From an uncultured Clostridia bacterium (GTDB lineage Bacteria; Bacillota; Clostridia; UBA1381): a stretch of 64,000 nucleotides of DNA. A program made the translations under genes and the position numbers. Shown one piece after another: positions 42,896 to 52,001 of this stretch. Numbering within the stretch: position 1 is the first letter of the stretch; each line of letters opens with the position of its first letter. Location: positions 62,001 to 126,000 of the forward strand of contig CAKSFT010000006.1 of the NCBI GenBank assembly GCA_934454145.1. The letters run 5' to 3'. The notes beneath the pieces were generated by a model. The model was not told where the DNA came from, ran no database searches, and was given only the letters and a program-made list of their open reading frames with translations.

Positions 42896-45124
42896 ATGGA
42901 GGAAAACAAAACAACAATTTTATCACCCGATAAAATACTGCACATCGCCGCGGACACGGACGAGATTATAGACCAAGTGATTGAAATGGTCAAAAAATAC
43001 AGCCCAAAGGCAAACACAGACATGATATATGTTGCATACAGGTTTGCAAAAAACGCCCACAAGGGCGTGAAAAGACGCTCGGGCGAGCCGTATATCATTC
43101 ACCCCGTCCAGACGGCATTCATCGCCGCACAGCTTGAGATGGATTGCACCACCATTGCCTCTGCGCTCTTGCACGACGTCATCGAAGACACACCGTATAC
43201 CTTCTCGGACTTAGAGGCAATTTTCGGCAAGAGTGTGGCAGAAATCGTGGACGGAGTCACAAAACTTACAAAAATACAATATTCTTCAAAAGAACAGCAA
43301 CAGATGGAAAACCTGAGGAAAATGTTCCTTGCCATGGCAAAGGATATCCGTGTGGTTATCATAAAGCTTATCGACCGCCTGCACAATCTGCGAACACTTG
43401 ACTATCAGACAAGGGAAAAACAGCTTGAAAAAGCAAAGGAAACACTTGACATATATTCCCCTCTCGCGCACCGTCTGGGTATGTCAAAAATCAAAACAGA
43501 GCTTGAAGATTTGTCGCTCAAATATCTTGACCCCGTGGCTTATGAAGAAATCAGAAACGGCATAAACCAAAAAAAGGAAGAACGCGAAAGATATGTCGTC
43601 ACCATAATAAATGCACTGGAAGAGCGCCTTGCAAAACTCAACATCAAAGCACAGGTCACGGGGCGTGCAAAACACTTCTACAGCATATTCCGCAAAATGT
43701 ATGCGCAAAACAAAACACTTGACGAGATATATGATCTTTTTGCCGTCCGTGTAATCGTGGACAGCGTAGCAGACTGCTATGCGGTGCTCGGTATGGTGCA
43801 CGAGATGTACACCCCTATACCGATGAGGTTTAAGGATTACATCGCCATGCCCAAGCCCAATCTGTACCAATCATTGCACACCACAGTTGTCGGTCCCAAC
43901 GGCACGCCCTTTGAAATCCAGATACGCACATGGGAAATGCACAAGGTTGCAGAAGAAGGAATCGCGGCGCACTGGAAGTACAAAGAAGGCGTGACAGGTA
44001 CAACCGACATGGATTCAAAGCTTGCGTGGGTGCGCCAGTTGCTTGAAAACCAGGTCGACATCATTGACACCGACGACTTTTTAAAAACCATAAAATTTGA
44101 CCTGTTCAGCGAGGAGGTTTTTGCCCTGACGCCGAACGGCAAGGTCATATCCCTTGCAAACGGCAGTACGGTCATAGACTTTGCCTTTGCGATACACACC
44201 GCCGTCGGCTACAAAATGAGCGGCGCCAAGGTCAACGGGAAAATCGTCCCGCACAACTATGTCCTCCAAAACGGCGACATAGTTGAAATCCTTACCTCTG
44301 CAAGCGTGAAAGGCCCCAGCCGCGATTGGCTGAAAATCGTAAAAACCTCCCAGGCGCGCAACAAGATAAACCAATGGCTGAAGCGCGAATGCCGCGACGA
44401 AAACATAAGCCACGGCAAAGAACTGATGGACAAAGAAATCAAGCGCACCAGGATTCCCGCCTCGGAGTTGCTAAAAAACGAATGGCTGGAGCCGATATGC
44501 AAAAAATACAGCTTTGCGACAATTGATGATTTGTACGCAAGCATAGGCTATGGCGGACTGTCGGCGCAAAAGGTTCTTCTGCGCCTGCGTGAAGAATATA
44601 CAAAATTCAAAAAGAGCAGCCGTGAAAATTCTTCCGGGTCGGCTGTCGGCAAAGCAAGAAAAACAAACTATAACGGAATCGAAGTGGAAGGAATCGAAAA
44701 TTGCCTTGTGCGCCTTGCGGGCTGCTGCAACCCCGTGCCGGGCGATGAGATAAAAGGATTCATAACAAAAGGCAGAGGTGTTTCGGTGCACCGTGCAGAT
44801 TGCTCCAATATCCGCCCGTCATCGCTTTCGGAAGAGGACAGAAACCGCTTTATCGAAGTGCGCTGGGCAGAAGAAAAGCACGCATCTTACATCGCAACAC
44901 TGCAAATCGAGGCGGACGACCGCATCGGTCTGATGATGAATGTTTCGGCATGCCTTGCAGACCTCAAAATCAATTGCTCTTCAATCGATTCACGCGCGAC
45001 AAAAAAGGGGATTGCAATAATGAACTTCGGTCTGGAAATTTCCGACGCGTCCGACATGAAACGCGCGATGAACAAAATCAAGCAAATCCCCGGCGTCATA
45101 TCTGTAAGCCGCAAAAACGGCTGA
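42896..45124 (+). CDS. relA: bifunctional (p)ppGpp synthetase/hydrolase (Rel)
   Basis: A 742-residue RSH protein. ATG 42896 follows AAGGAGG. N-terminal HD hydrolase domain: HPVQTAFIAAQLEMDCTTIASALLHDVIEDT (His/Asp about residues 93-94). The synthetase domain has RFKDYIAMPKPNLYQSLHTTV; RFKD is the RxKD form typical of bifunctional enzymes. Then TGS (VFALTPNGKVISLANGSTVIDFAFAIHT), zinc-finger-like CCNPVPGDEI and a C-terminal ACT domain. Sets the stringent response. Follows recJ by 15 bp and precedes yaaA. Confidence 0.96.
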   Translation: MEENKTTILSPDKILHIAADTDEIIDQVIEMVKKYSPKANTDMIYVAYRFAKNAHKGVKRRSGEPYIIHPVQTAFIAAQLEMDCTTIASALLHDVIEDTPYTFSDLEAIFGKSVAEIVDGVTKLTKIQYSSKEQQQMENLRKMFLAMAKDIRVVIIKLIDRLHNLRTLDYQTREKQLEKAKETLDIYSPLAHRLGMSKIKTELEDLSLKYLDPVAYEEIRNGINQKKEERERYVVTIINALEERLAKLNIKAQVTGRAKHFYSIFRKMYAQNKTLDEIYDLFAVRVIVDSVADCYAVLGMVHEMYTPIPMRFKDYIAMPKPNLYQSLHTTVVGPNGTPFEIQIRTWEMHKVAEEGIAAHWKYKEGVTGTTDMDSKLAWVRQLLENQVDIIDTDDFLKTIKFDLFSEEVFALTPNGKVISLANGSTVIDFAFAIHTAVGYKMSGAKVNGKIVPHNYVLQNGDIVEILTSASVKGPSRDWLKIVKTSQARNKINQWLKRECRDENISHGKELMDKEIKRTRIPASELLKNEWLEPICKKYSFATIDDLYASIGYGGLSAQKVLLRLREEYTKFKKSSRENSSGSAVGKARKTNYNGIEVEGIENCLVRLAGCCNPVPGDEIKGFITKGRGVSVHRADCSNIRPSSLSEEDRNRFIEVRWAEEKHASYIATLQIEADDRIGLMMNVSACLADLKINCSSIDSRATKKGIAIMNFGLEISDASDMKRAMNKIKQIPGVISVSRKNG

Positions 45125-45142
45125 GTTTAAGGAGAAATATAT

Positions 45143-45367
45143 ATGCAAACTGAAAACATCAAGATAAAAACCGAATTTATCAAGCTTGACCAGCTTTTGA
45201 AATTTTCGGGAATCGCCGAAACGGGCAGCGACGCAAAGGACATGGTTTTGGACGGCATTGTGGCCGTAAACGGCGAACCATGCACAATGCGCGGCAAAAA
45301 AATACGTCCCGGCGACGAAGTCACCGTCACCTTTGAGGACGGGAAATACAAAATATGCGTAGAGTAA
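45143..45367 (+). CDS. yaaA: RNA-binding S4 domain protein YaaA
   Basis: A 74-residue S4-like protein: FIKLDQLLKFSGIAETGSDAKDMVLDGIVAVNGEPCTMRGKKIRPGD is the compact S4 fold. In Firmicutes this gene lies between dnaN and recF; here it keeps its place next to recF, but rel replaces dnaN. Members bind rRNA and assist 50S assembly (RlbA in Bacillus). ATG follows AAGGAGAAATATAT. Confidence 0.94.
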   Translation: MQTENIKIKTEFIKLDQLLKFSGIAETGSDAKDMVLDGIVAVNGEPCTMRGKKIRPGDEVTVTFEDGKYKICVE

Positions 45368-45380
45368 GCGGAGCAGGCAG

Positions 45381-46478
45381 ATGTATATAAAAACGCTTTT
45401 GGCGGAAAACTTCAGGAATTATACACATCAGGAATTGTCGCTCTCGCCGGGCACAAATGTGTTTTTCGGCAACAACGCCCAGGGGAAGACAAATCTCCTG
45501 GAGGCATGTTATCTTTTTTCCCACGGCAGAAGCCACAGGGCAAAATCCGACTCCGAGATGATAAAGTTCGGCGAAAAACTGTTTACTCTCAAGTCAGTAT
45601 TTGCCGACTCTTCACGCGATTATAACGCACTGATAAGGATAAACGCCGAGGGAAAAAAAATCATCAAAATCAACAATGTGGCAATAACAAAGCTTTCCAT
45701 GCTGATGAGCTACCTGAATGTGGTAATGTTTTCGCCGGACGATTTGGAACTTATAAAGGGTTCCCCATCGGTGCGCAGAAAGTTTGCCGACGCGGCGATA
45801 AGCCAGCTGTATCCGAATTATTTGGTTAACCTGATAAACTACAACAAAACTCTGATGCAGAAAAACGCACTTCTGAAAAATCTCCGCCTCTCGGGCAGCC
45901 GCCGCGATGCCGCGCTCTCTGTCTGGAACGAACAGCTTGCCGGCTATGGCGCGGCAATACTGAAATACCGCCGCAGTTTTCTTGACGTGCTCGGCAAAGA
46001 AGCAAAAGCCGTGCATGCCGAAATAACCTCCGAAAGCTTTGGGCTTTCGTATCTTCCAAACATCAATTGCGGCGAGGACAACCCGGCGGAGGATTTTTTA
46101 AAAAAGCTGGAATCCTCACAAGAACGCGAAATTGACGCCGGGCTTTCGCAATACGGCGTACAGCGCGATGACTTCCGGCTCACAATAAACGACAAAGACG
46201 CCAAGATATACGGTTCGCAAGGTCAGCAGCGCACCTGTGTGCTCACACTCAAGCTTGCCGAAACCGAATATATTAAAAATATAAAAAACGAGTATCCCGT
46301 GCTTCTCCTTGATGACATTATGAGTGAACTTGATATCACAAGAAGAAGCTATCTGGCAGAAAAAATACGTGCAAAACAGGTGCTCATCACCTGCACGGAC
46401 ATTGATTCACTGAAAAAGGATTCTGACACAAGAATCTTTAAAATATCCGGCGGAACTATCCAAAACGACATCCGCTGA
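45381..46478 (+). CDS. recF: DNA replication/repair protein RecF
   Basis: A 365-residue SMC-like ATPase. Walker A FFGNNAQGKTNLLEACYL (about residues 28-45), ABC signature region GSQGQQRTCVLTLKLAE and Walker B VLLLDDIMSELD. RecF with RecO and RecR loads RecA at ssDNA gaps. ATG 45381 lies 13 bp after yaaA and follows GCGGAGCAGGCAG. Standard length and neighbours (yaaA, remB, gyrB). Confidence 0.97.
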   Translation: MYIKTLLAENFRNYTHQELSLSPGTNVFFGNNAQGKTNLLEACYLFSHGRSHRAKSDSEMIKFGEKLFTLKSVFADSSRDYNALIRINAEGKKIIKINNVAITKLSMLMSYLNVVMFSPDDLELIKGSPSVRRKFADAAISQLYPNYLVNLINYNKTLMQKNALLKNLRLSGSRRDAALSVWNEQLAGYGAAILKYRRSFLDVLGKEAKAVHAEITSESFGLSYLPNINCGEDNPAEDFLKKLESSQEREIDAGLSQYGVQRDDFRLTINDKDAKIYGSQGQQRTCVLTLKLAETEYIKNIKNEYPVLLLDDIMSELDITRRSYLAEKIRAKQVLITCTDIDSLKKDSDTRIFKISGGTIQNDIR

Positions 46479-46493
46479 AAAAGGGGGCATAGT

Positions 46494-46775
46494 ATGTATC
46501 TTCATCTGGGGAATGACGCCGTTGTGAGGAAATGCGACATTGTTGCGATTTTTGACATGGACAACACCACAATTTCAAAACAAAGCAGAAAATTTCTGAC
46601 CGATGCACAGCACAGCGGCTCTGTCATAGACATAACCGACGACCTCCCAAAGTCGTACATCATCACAGAACACAACAAAAAAGTGAGCGTGTATATATCG
46701 TCGGTATCGTCAAAGACGCTTCAAAAACGTTGGAAATCAAAAAAAATTATATATGAAACAGGAGAAAAACAATGA
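46494..46775 (+). CDS. remB: DUF370 protein, RemB-like extracellular matrix regulator
   Basis: A 93-residue DUF370 protein: MYLHLGNDAVVRKCDIVAIFDMDNTTISKQSRKFL. In Bacillus the yaaB/remB gene between recF and gyrB has the same start and supports expression of biofilm matrix genes with RemA. The order recF-remB-gyrB is conserved here. ATG follows AAAGGGGGCATAGT. Its stop overlaps the gyrB start by 4 bp. Confidence 0.9.
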   Translation: MYLHLGNDAVVRKCDIVAIFDMDNTTISKQSRKFLTDAQHSGSVIDITDDLPKSYIITEHNKKVSVYISSVSSKTLQKRWKSKKIIYETGEKQ

Positions 46776-48697
46776 TTGATGAAAAGATTGAAACCAAATA
46801 TGACGAGAACCAAATTCAGATCCTTGAGGGACTTGACGCAGTAAGAAAGCGCCCGGGCATGTACATCGGGTCGACATCTTCTGCCGGGCTGCACCACCTT
46901 GTGTATGAAATTGTGGACAACTCCATAGACGAAGCCCTTGCAGGCTACTGTACAGAAATTCTTGTCGATGTAAACCCCGACAATTCTGTGACGGTGACAG
47001 ACAACGGCCGCGGCATACCCGTCGGCATACATCCCCAGCAGGGAATCCCGACAGTCGAAGTTGTGCTCACCATTCTCCATGCCGGCGGGAAATTCGGCGG
47101 CGGCGGATACAAAGTGTCTGGCGGTCTGCACGGCGTCGGTTCCTCTGTCGTAAACGCGCTCTCCGAGCGTCTTGAAGTTGAGGTTTCGGACGGAGAGCAT
47201 GTTTATTATCAAAGCTATGAAAGAGGAAAGCCCACATGCAAGTTGAAAGTGATAGGCGACACCGACAAGACCGGCACAAAAATCACCTTTAAGCCCGACC
47301 CGGAAATCTTTGAAGTGCTTGAGTTTGACTATGACGTTCTCTTGAAAAGACTGCGCGAGCAGGCATTCTTAAACAAGGGCGTAAAGATAATCTTCACCGA
47401 CAAGCGTCAGGACCCGCCTGTCACGCAAGAGCTTTATGCAGAAGGCGGCATAAAGGAATTTGTTCAATTTATAAACAAAAACAAGGACCCTCTTCATGAT
47501 GAGATAATATATTTTGAAGCCGCACGCGACGACATGATGGTTGAAGTCGCAATGCAGTACACCGACGCATACAGTGAGATTCTCCTGAGCTTTGCAAACA
47601 ATATCCACACCGTCGACGGCGGAACGCACGAAACAGGCTTTAAGGCAGGGCTGACACGTGTCATAAATGACTATGCAAGGAAAAACAATCTCTTGAAGGA
47701 AAAGGAGAACAACCTTTCGGGTGACGACACGAGAGAAGGCTTGACCGCCGTCATCAGCGTCAAGGTCACCGATGCACAGTTTGAGGGACAGACAAAAGCA
47801 AAACTCGGCAATTCCGAGGCGAGAACACTGGTGGAAAACGCCCTGAACGACAAGCTGTCGGCGTTTCTGGAAGAAAATCCGAGAATCGCAAAAACCATTG
47901 TGGAAAAAACCCTCACCGCCTCACGTGCAAGGGAAGCGGCAAGACGCGCAAGAGAAGCCACCAGAAAAAATTCCGCCGTTTCCAACTCGTCACTGCTCGG
48001 CAAGCTTGCGCGCTGTACAGACGAAGGCGCAGATTATGCGGAAATATACATCGTCGAGGGAGATTCCGCAGGAGGCAGTGCAAAGCAGGGCAGAAACAGG
48101 CGTTTCCAAGCAATTCTGCCGCTTTGGGGAAAAATGCTTAATGTGGAAAAATCACGCATAGACAAAGTTTACAGCAACGAAAAACTTCTGCCGATAATCC
48201 AGGCACTCGGTACAGGAATCGGCGACGACTTTGATATTGAAAAGCTGAAATACGGCAAAGTCATCATTATGGCAGATGCCGATGTCGACGGACTTCATAT
48301 AAGAACCCTGCTTTTGACATTTTTCTTCAGATATATGCGTCCGCTCATCGACAACGGCAACATCTATTGTGCTCAGCCGCCTCTCTTTAAGGTTTTCAAA
48401 GGAAAGAACGCAAATCTCGTTGAAAAATTTGCTTTCAGCGATGACGAGCGCGACGCACTCATTGCAGAAATGGGAAATGGCTGCAAAGTTCAGCGTTACA
48501 AAGGTCTGGGAGAAATGGACGCATCAGAACTTTGGGAAACAACCATGAACCCCGAAACGAGGACTATGCTCCGTGTAAGCGTTGAGGACGCCGTCGCGGC
48601 AGACCAGACATTTACTATCCTGATGGGCGACAAGGTTGAACCGCGCCGTGAATTTATAGAACAGCACGCAAAATACGTATCAAACCTTGATATATAA
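46772..48697 (+). CDS. gyrB: DNA gyrase subunit B
   Basis: A 641-residue type II topoisomerase subunit. The GHKL ATPase domain has HHLVYEIVDNSIDEALAGYC, VTDNGRGIPVGIHPQQG and GGLHGVGSSVVNALS; the TOPRIM domain has VEGDSAGGSAKQGRNR (about residues 430-445) and MADADVDGLHI, where the DxD motif binds Mg2+. The end GDKVEPRREFIEQHA is typical. No gyrA follows; the next gene is an MFS transporter after a terminator. Confidence 0.98.
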   Translation: MIDEKIETKYDENQIQILEGLDAVRKRPGMYIGSTSSAGLHHLVYEIVDNSIDEALAGYCTEILVDVNPDNSVTVTDNGRGIPVGIHPQQGIPTVEVVLTILHAGGKFGGGGYKVSGGLHGVGSSVVNALSERLEVEVSDGEHVYYQSYERGKPTCKLKVIGDTDKTGTKITFKPDPEIFEVLEFDYDVLLKRLREQAFLNKGVKIIFTDKRQDPPVTQELYAEGGIKEFVQFINKNKDPLHDEIIYFEAARDDMMVEVAMQYTDAYSEILLSFANNIHTVDGGTHETGFKAGLTRVINDYARKNNLLKEKENNLSGDDTREGLTAVISVKVTDAQFEGQTKAKLGNSEARTLVENALNDKLSAFLEENPRIAKTIVEKTLTASRAREAARRAREATRKNSAVSNSSLLGKLARCTDEGADYAEIYIVEGDSAGGSAKQGRNRRFQAILPLWGKMLNVEKSRIDKVYSNEKLLPIIQALGTGIGDDFDIEKLKYGKVIIMADADVDGLHIRTLLLTFFFRYMRPLIDNGNIYCAQPPLFKVFKGKNANLVEKFAFSDDERDALIAEMGNGCKVQRYKGLGEMDASELWETTMNPETRTMLRVSVEDAVAADQTFTILMGDKVEPRREFIEQHAKYVSNLDI

Positions 48698-48712
48698 AAA
48701 GATAACAATTAT

Positions 48713-48741
48713 AAAGGGGCTTTGCAAAAAAGCCCCTTTTT
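48713..48741 (+). terminator. intrinsic terminator after gyrB
   Basis: AAAGGGGCTTT, loop, AAAAGCCCCTTTTT, immediately 3' of gyrB and before the MFS gene. Confidence 0.9.
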
Positions 48742-48759
48742 GCTGAAAGGAAAATAAAG

Positions 48760-49935
48760 ATGAAATTCACCTTTAAACAAACAAAATACGCCTGTTATTC
48801 CGGATATATCACCCAGGCGGTCATCAACAACTTTACGCCGCTTTTGTTCGTGATATTCGCTTCCGATTTCGGGCTTAACATCACACAGCTTGCTTCTCTG
48901 ATAACAATAAACTTTTTCACGCAGATGTGCGTGGACACTTTCGGCGCAAGATATGCCGAAAAAATCGGGTATCGGCGCGTATTGGTTGCGTCGCAGTTTG
49001 CCGCCGCCCTTGGCATGATCCTTTTAGGCACGCTCCCCTTTGTGATGCACCCATATGCCGGGCTTATCATTTCTGTCATAGTCTATGCCATAGGCAGCGG
49101 CTTTACCGAGGTAATGGTCAGCCCCGTTGTCGAGGCAATCCCCGGCGACGCAAAGGCGTCGTCAATGAGCCTGCTTCATTCCTTTTACTGCTGGGGACAT
49201 GTATACACCGTGCTTGTCGCGACGGCTTATTTCAATATTTTCGGGCTCGAAAACTGGCGCTACCTCGCCTACTACTGGGCGGTTCTTCCTTTTATGACAG
49301 CGTTGCTGTTTGCCAAAGTGCCGATAAATGTCTTTGGCGAAGAGAACGGGGAAAGGACAAAATTTTCGGAATTTTTCCGTTCCGGTGCCTTTTGGGTATT
49401 TATTCTTCTGATGCTCTGTTCCGGTGCGTCAGAGCTTGCGATAAGCCAATGGTCATCAATGTTTGCCGAAACAAGCCTTCACGTGTCAAAAAATACGGGT
49501 GACCTCTTGGGGCCGTGTATGTTTGCTGTATTCATGGGAATTGCGCGTGTGGGCTTCGGCAGATTTGGCGAAAAGCTGAACCTGAAACGCAGTCTGACAC
49601 TCACTTCGCTTTTGTGCATAACCGGCTACATAACGGCGTCTGCAATTCCGCATCCTTTTATAAACCTTGCCGGCTGCGGCATATGCGGTTTTTCTGTCGG
49701 TCTGATGTGGCCCGGCACGATGAGCCTTGCGGCAAAGCAATTCCCAAAAGGCGGCACTGCCCTCTTTGGGCTTTTGGCGCTTGCCGGCGACATAGGCTGT
49801 TTCACAGGGCCGGAACTTGTCGCAACGGTTTCGGAATTTTCGACGCTAAAAATCGGAATCTTATCCGCTGTCATTTTCCCGGTTATATTGCTTTTGCTTA
49901 CGTTTTATCTGCAAAAAACGCGTACATCAAAATAA
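48760..49935 (+). CDS. MFS family transporter
   Basis: A 391-residue membrane protein with about 12 hydrophobic helices. The loop 2-3 motif region reads DTFGARYAEKIGYRRVLVASQFAAALG, a diverged MFS motif A, and the second half repeats it (GRFGEKLNLKRSLTLTSLLC). Similar clostridial proteins are annotated as fucose/sugar or general MFS transporters (FucP-like). Substrate unknown. ATG follows GAAAGGAAAATAAAG, just after the gyrB terminator. Confidence 0.88.
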   Translation: MKFTFKQTKYACYSGYITQAVINNFTPLLFVIFASDFGLNITQLASLITINFFTQMCVDTFGARYAEKIGYRRVLVASQFAAALGMILLGTLPFVMHPYAGLIISVIVYAIGSGFTEVMVSPVVEAIPGDAKASSMSLLHSFYCWGHVYTVLVATAYFNIFGLENWRYLAYYWAVLPFMTALLFAKVPINVFGEENGERTKFSEFFRSGAFWVFILLMLCSGASELAISQWSSMFAETSLHVSKNTGDLLGPCMFAVFMGIARVGFGRFGEKLNLKRSLTLTSLLCITGYITASAIPHPFINLAGCGICGFSVGLMWPGTMSLAAKQFPKGGTALFGLLALAGDIGCFTGPELVATVSEFSTLKIGILSAVIFPVILLLLTFYLQKTRTSK

Positions 49936-49941
49936 AAAAAT

Positions 49942-49978
49942 GGGCTGATTAAAAAACAATTGATTTTTTAATCAGCCC
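49942..49978. terminator. bidirectional intrinsic terminator
   Basis: GGGCTGATTAAAAAACAATT / TTGATTTTTTAATCAGCCC stem between the MFS gene (+) and enolase (-); on the minus strand CATTTTTTTATTTT follows. The minus-strand approach to it is repeat copy B3. Confidence 0.88.
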
Positions 49979-49980
49979 TT

Positions 49981-50060
49981 GCTTTTGGGAAAAAGGAGAA
50001 ACAGTAACATTTACTTTTTTCTTCTTTTCTTGTGTTCCGGAGTGTTTTTACATCTCCCTT
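49981..50060 (-). repeat. dispersed repeat family B, short copy B3 (3' of enolase)
   Basis: Minus strand: AAGGGAGATGTAAAAACACT, CCGGAACACAAGAAAAGAAG, then a short spacer and AAAAGCAAGGGCTG leading into the terminator at 49942-49978. The first 45 bp match copies B1 and B2; the three-way-junction part is absent. It begins four bases after the enolase stop codon. Confidence 0.6.
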
Positions 50061-50063
50061 ATT

Positions 50064-51356
50064 TTATTGCAGTTTTACATATTTATTTATACTTCCGCCG
50101 TATTGCGCCGCATATGCCAATTCTTCTTCAATCCTCAAAAGCCTGTTATATTTGCAGACCCTTTCGCTTCTGCACGGAGCCCCGGTCTTTATCTGCCCGG
50201 CATTCACCGCGGCGGCAATGTCCGCGATTGTCGTGTCCTCCGTTTCTCCGCTCCTATGGGAAATCACCGCGGTATAGCCTGCCTTGTGCGCCGTTTCGAC
50301 TGCATCAAGCGCTTCGGTGAGTGTGCCTATCTGGTTCACCTTCACCAATATGGAATTGCCCACGCATGTTTCTATCCCTTTTTGCAGACGTCCCGTGTTG
50401 GTGACAAAAAGGTCATCGCCCACAAGCTGGATTTTGGAACCAAGCCTTTTTGTCAGCTCCTTCCAGCCTTCCCAGTCCTCTTCTCCCAGTCCGTCCTCAA
50501 TCGAAACAATCGGGTATCTTCTGCACAAATCCTCCCAATAGTCTATAAGCTCTGCATTGGTCTTGACTATGCCCGCCTTTGGCAGCTTGTACGTCCCGTC
50601 GGGCTGTACCCATTCACTGCTTGCCGCGTCAATTGCAATGACAAAGTCGGTCTTTTCCTTATATCCGGCCTCGCCAATCGCCTCCACGATAAGCTCCAAT
50701 GCCTTTTCGTCACTCGAAAGATTCGGCGCAAAACCGCCTTCATCGCCGACTGCGGTACTGCCCGTTTTGGCAAGAATTTTCTTAAGTGTATGATACACTT
50801 CACAGCACATGCGCAAAGCTTCGGCAAAGTTTTCTGCCCCGACCGGCATAATCATAAATTCCTGAATATCCACATTATTGTCGGCATGGGCGCCGCCGTT
50901 TAATATGTTCATCATCGGGACAGGCAATGTGTGGGCATTTGCGCCGCCTATATACTGGTAGAGCGGAATTTCCAGGTAATTTGCCGCGGCGTGCGCCGCT
51001 GCAAGAGATATCCCCAATATGGCATTTGCGCCGATTCTTCCTTTGTTTGCATCCCCGTCTGCCCGGCACATCTTCAGGTCGATCATGCGCTGGTCAAAGA
51101 CATTCATGCCGATAATCAAATCGCCCAATTCTCCGTTGACATTTTCCACCGCACGCCTTACACCTTTTCCGTTATAGCGTGACTGTTCTCCGTCGCGCAG
51201 TTCCACAGCCTCAAACACGCCCGTCGACGCCCCCGACGGCACGATTGCCCTACCCCACACGCCTTCCGCGCAGACCTCCACCTCAATTGTCGGGTTTCCT
51301 CTCGAGTCAAGCACTTCCCTTGCATACACATCTGTAATTTCCACAATTTTTTTCAT
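50064..51356 (-). CDS. eno: enolase
   Basis: A 430-residue glycolytic enzyme converting 2-phosphoglycerate to phosphoenolpyruvate. Motifs: AREVLDSRGNPTIEVEV, SGASTGVFEAVELRDG, the Mg2+ ligand regions (AIDAASSEW, SIEDGLGEEDWEGW, LVGDDLFVTN), LVKVNQIGTLTEALDAV and the signature ISHRSGETEDTTIADIA. Standard length. ATG follows GAAAGGAGCACCTAT. Stands alone between the MFS gene and the nrdDG-dut operon. Confidence 0.98.
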   Translation of the reverse strand: MKKIVEITDVYAREVLDSRGNPTIEVEVCAEGVWGRAIVPSGASTGVFEAVELRDGEQSRYNGKGVRRAVENVNGELGDLIIGMNVFDQRMIDLKMCRADGDANKGRIGANAILGISLAAAHAAANYLEIPLYQYIGGANAHTLPVPMMNILNGGAHADNNVDIQEFMIMPVGAENFAEALRMCCEVYHTLKKILAKTGSTAVGDEGGFAPNLSSDEKALELIVEAIGEAGYKEKTDFVIAIDAASSEWVQPDGTYKLPKAGIVKTNAELIDYWEDLCRRYPIVSIEDGLGEEDWEGWKELTKRLGSKIQLVGDDLFVTNTGRLQKGIETCVGNSILVKVNQIGTLTEALDAVETAHKAGYTAVISHRSGETEDTTIADIAAAVNAGQIKTGAPCRSERVCKYNRLLRIEEELAYAAQYGGSINKYVKLQ

Positions 51357-51436
51357 ATAGGTGCTCCTTTCGCATTGTAATATACAAAGCTATTATTTTC
51401 CGTTTGACACAATTTTATCCTGAATTTGCGAAAATC

Positions 51437-51480
51437 ACAAAAAAACTGCATTGCAAAAAGTTTACACCATGCAATGCAGT
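51437..51480 (-). terminator. intrinsic terminator after dut
   Basis: Minus strand ACTGCATTGC, 24-nt loop, GCAATGCAGTTTTTTT; it follows the nrdD-nrdG-dut operon by about 15 bp. Confidence 0.85.
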
Positions 51481-51495
51481 CAAGTTTTATACAGC

Positions 51496-51999
51496 TTATT
51501 TTTTTGTCGTACTCCCAAAACCGCCGTTCCTTATTTCGGTTGCTCCGTCATCAACGGTGATGCCGTATTCACAAAAAATCCCCTGGGCAAAGCCTTCACC
51601 GGCTTTCACCTCCACGGTTTTCCCCTCGCGCGAATCATTTGTTATCTTTATAAATATATGCCCCTCGTTGTCCGAGTTGTAATAATCACTGTCGATAATC
51701 CCGACAGTGTTGTTCAGCTGCACGCGATACTTAAATCCCAAGCCGCTCCTGGGGTATATCTTAAGCACCCAGCCGTCGTCAATTTTCGCCCTTATCCCGG
51801 TTGCGATTTTGATGCTTTCCCCGGGCTTGAGCGCAAAATCCACAGGCGAATAAAAATCATATCCGGCAGAACCGGACGTTGCCCTTTTGGGGAGCTTCAA
51901 TGCTTCATATTCCCCCTGCGGCTTTTTGCCAAAAGAATCCTCAAATCCTTGTGCAAACTGCTCACCCGAAACCTTTTCAAATTTGGCTATTCTCTTCAT
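51496..51999 (-). CDS. dut: dUTP diphosphatase
   Basis: A 167-residue trimeric-type dUTPase. Family motifs in order: TSGSAGYDFYSPVDF (motif 1), PRSGLGFKYRVQLNNTVGIIDSDYYN (motifs 2 and 3), EGFAQGIFCEYG (motif 4) and the C-terminal GGFGSTTKK (motif 5, RGSGGFGST-like). It removes dUTP and supplies dUMP for thymidylate. It lies 2 bp after nrdG, so dNTP synthesis and cleansing are co-expressed. Confidence 0.95.
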   Translation of the reverse strand: MKRIAKFEKVSGEQFAQGFEDSFGKKPQGEYEALKLPKRATSGSAGYDFYSPVDFALKPGESIKIATGIRAKIDDGWVLKIYPRSGLGFKYRVQLNNTVGIIDSDYYNSDNEGHIFIKITNDSREGKTVEVKAGEGFAQGIFCEYGITVDDGATEIRNGGFGSTTKK

Positions 52000-52001
52000 C
52001 C

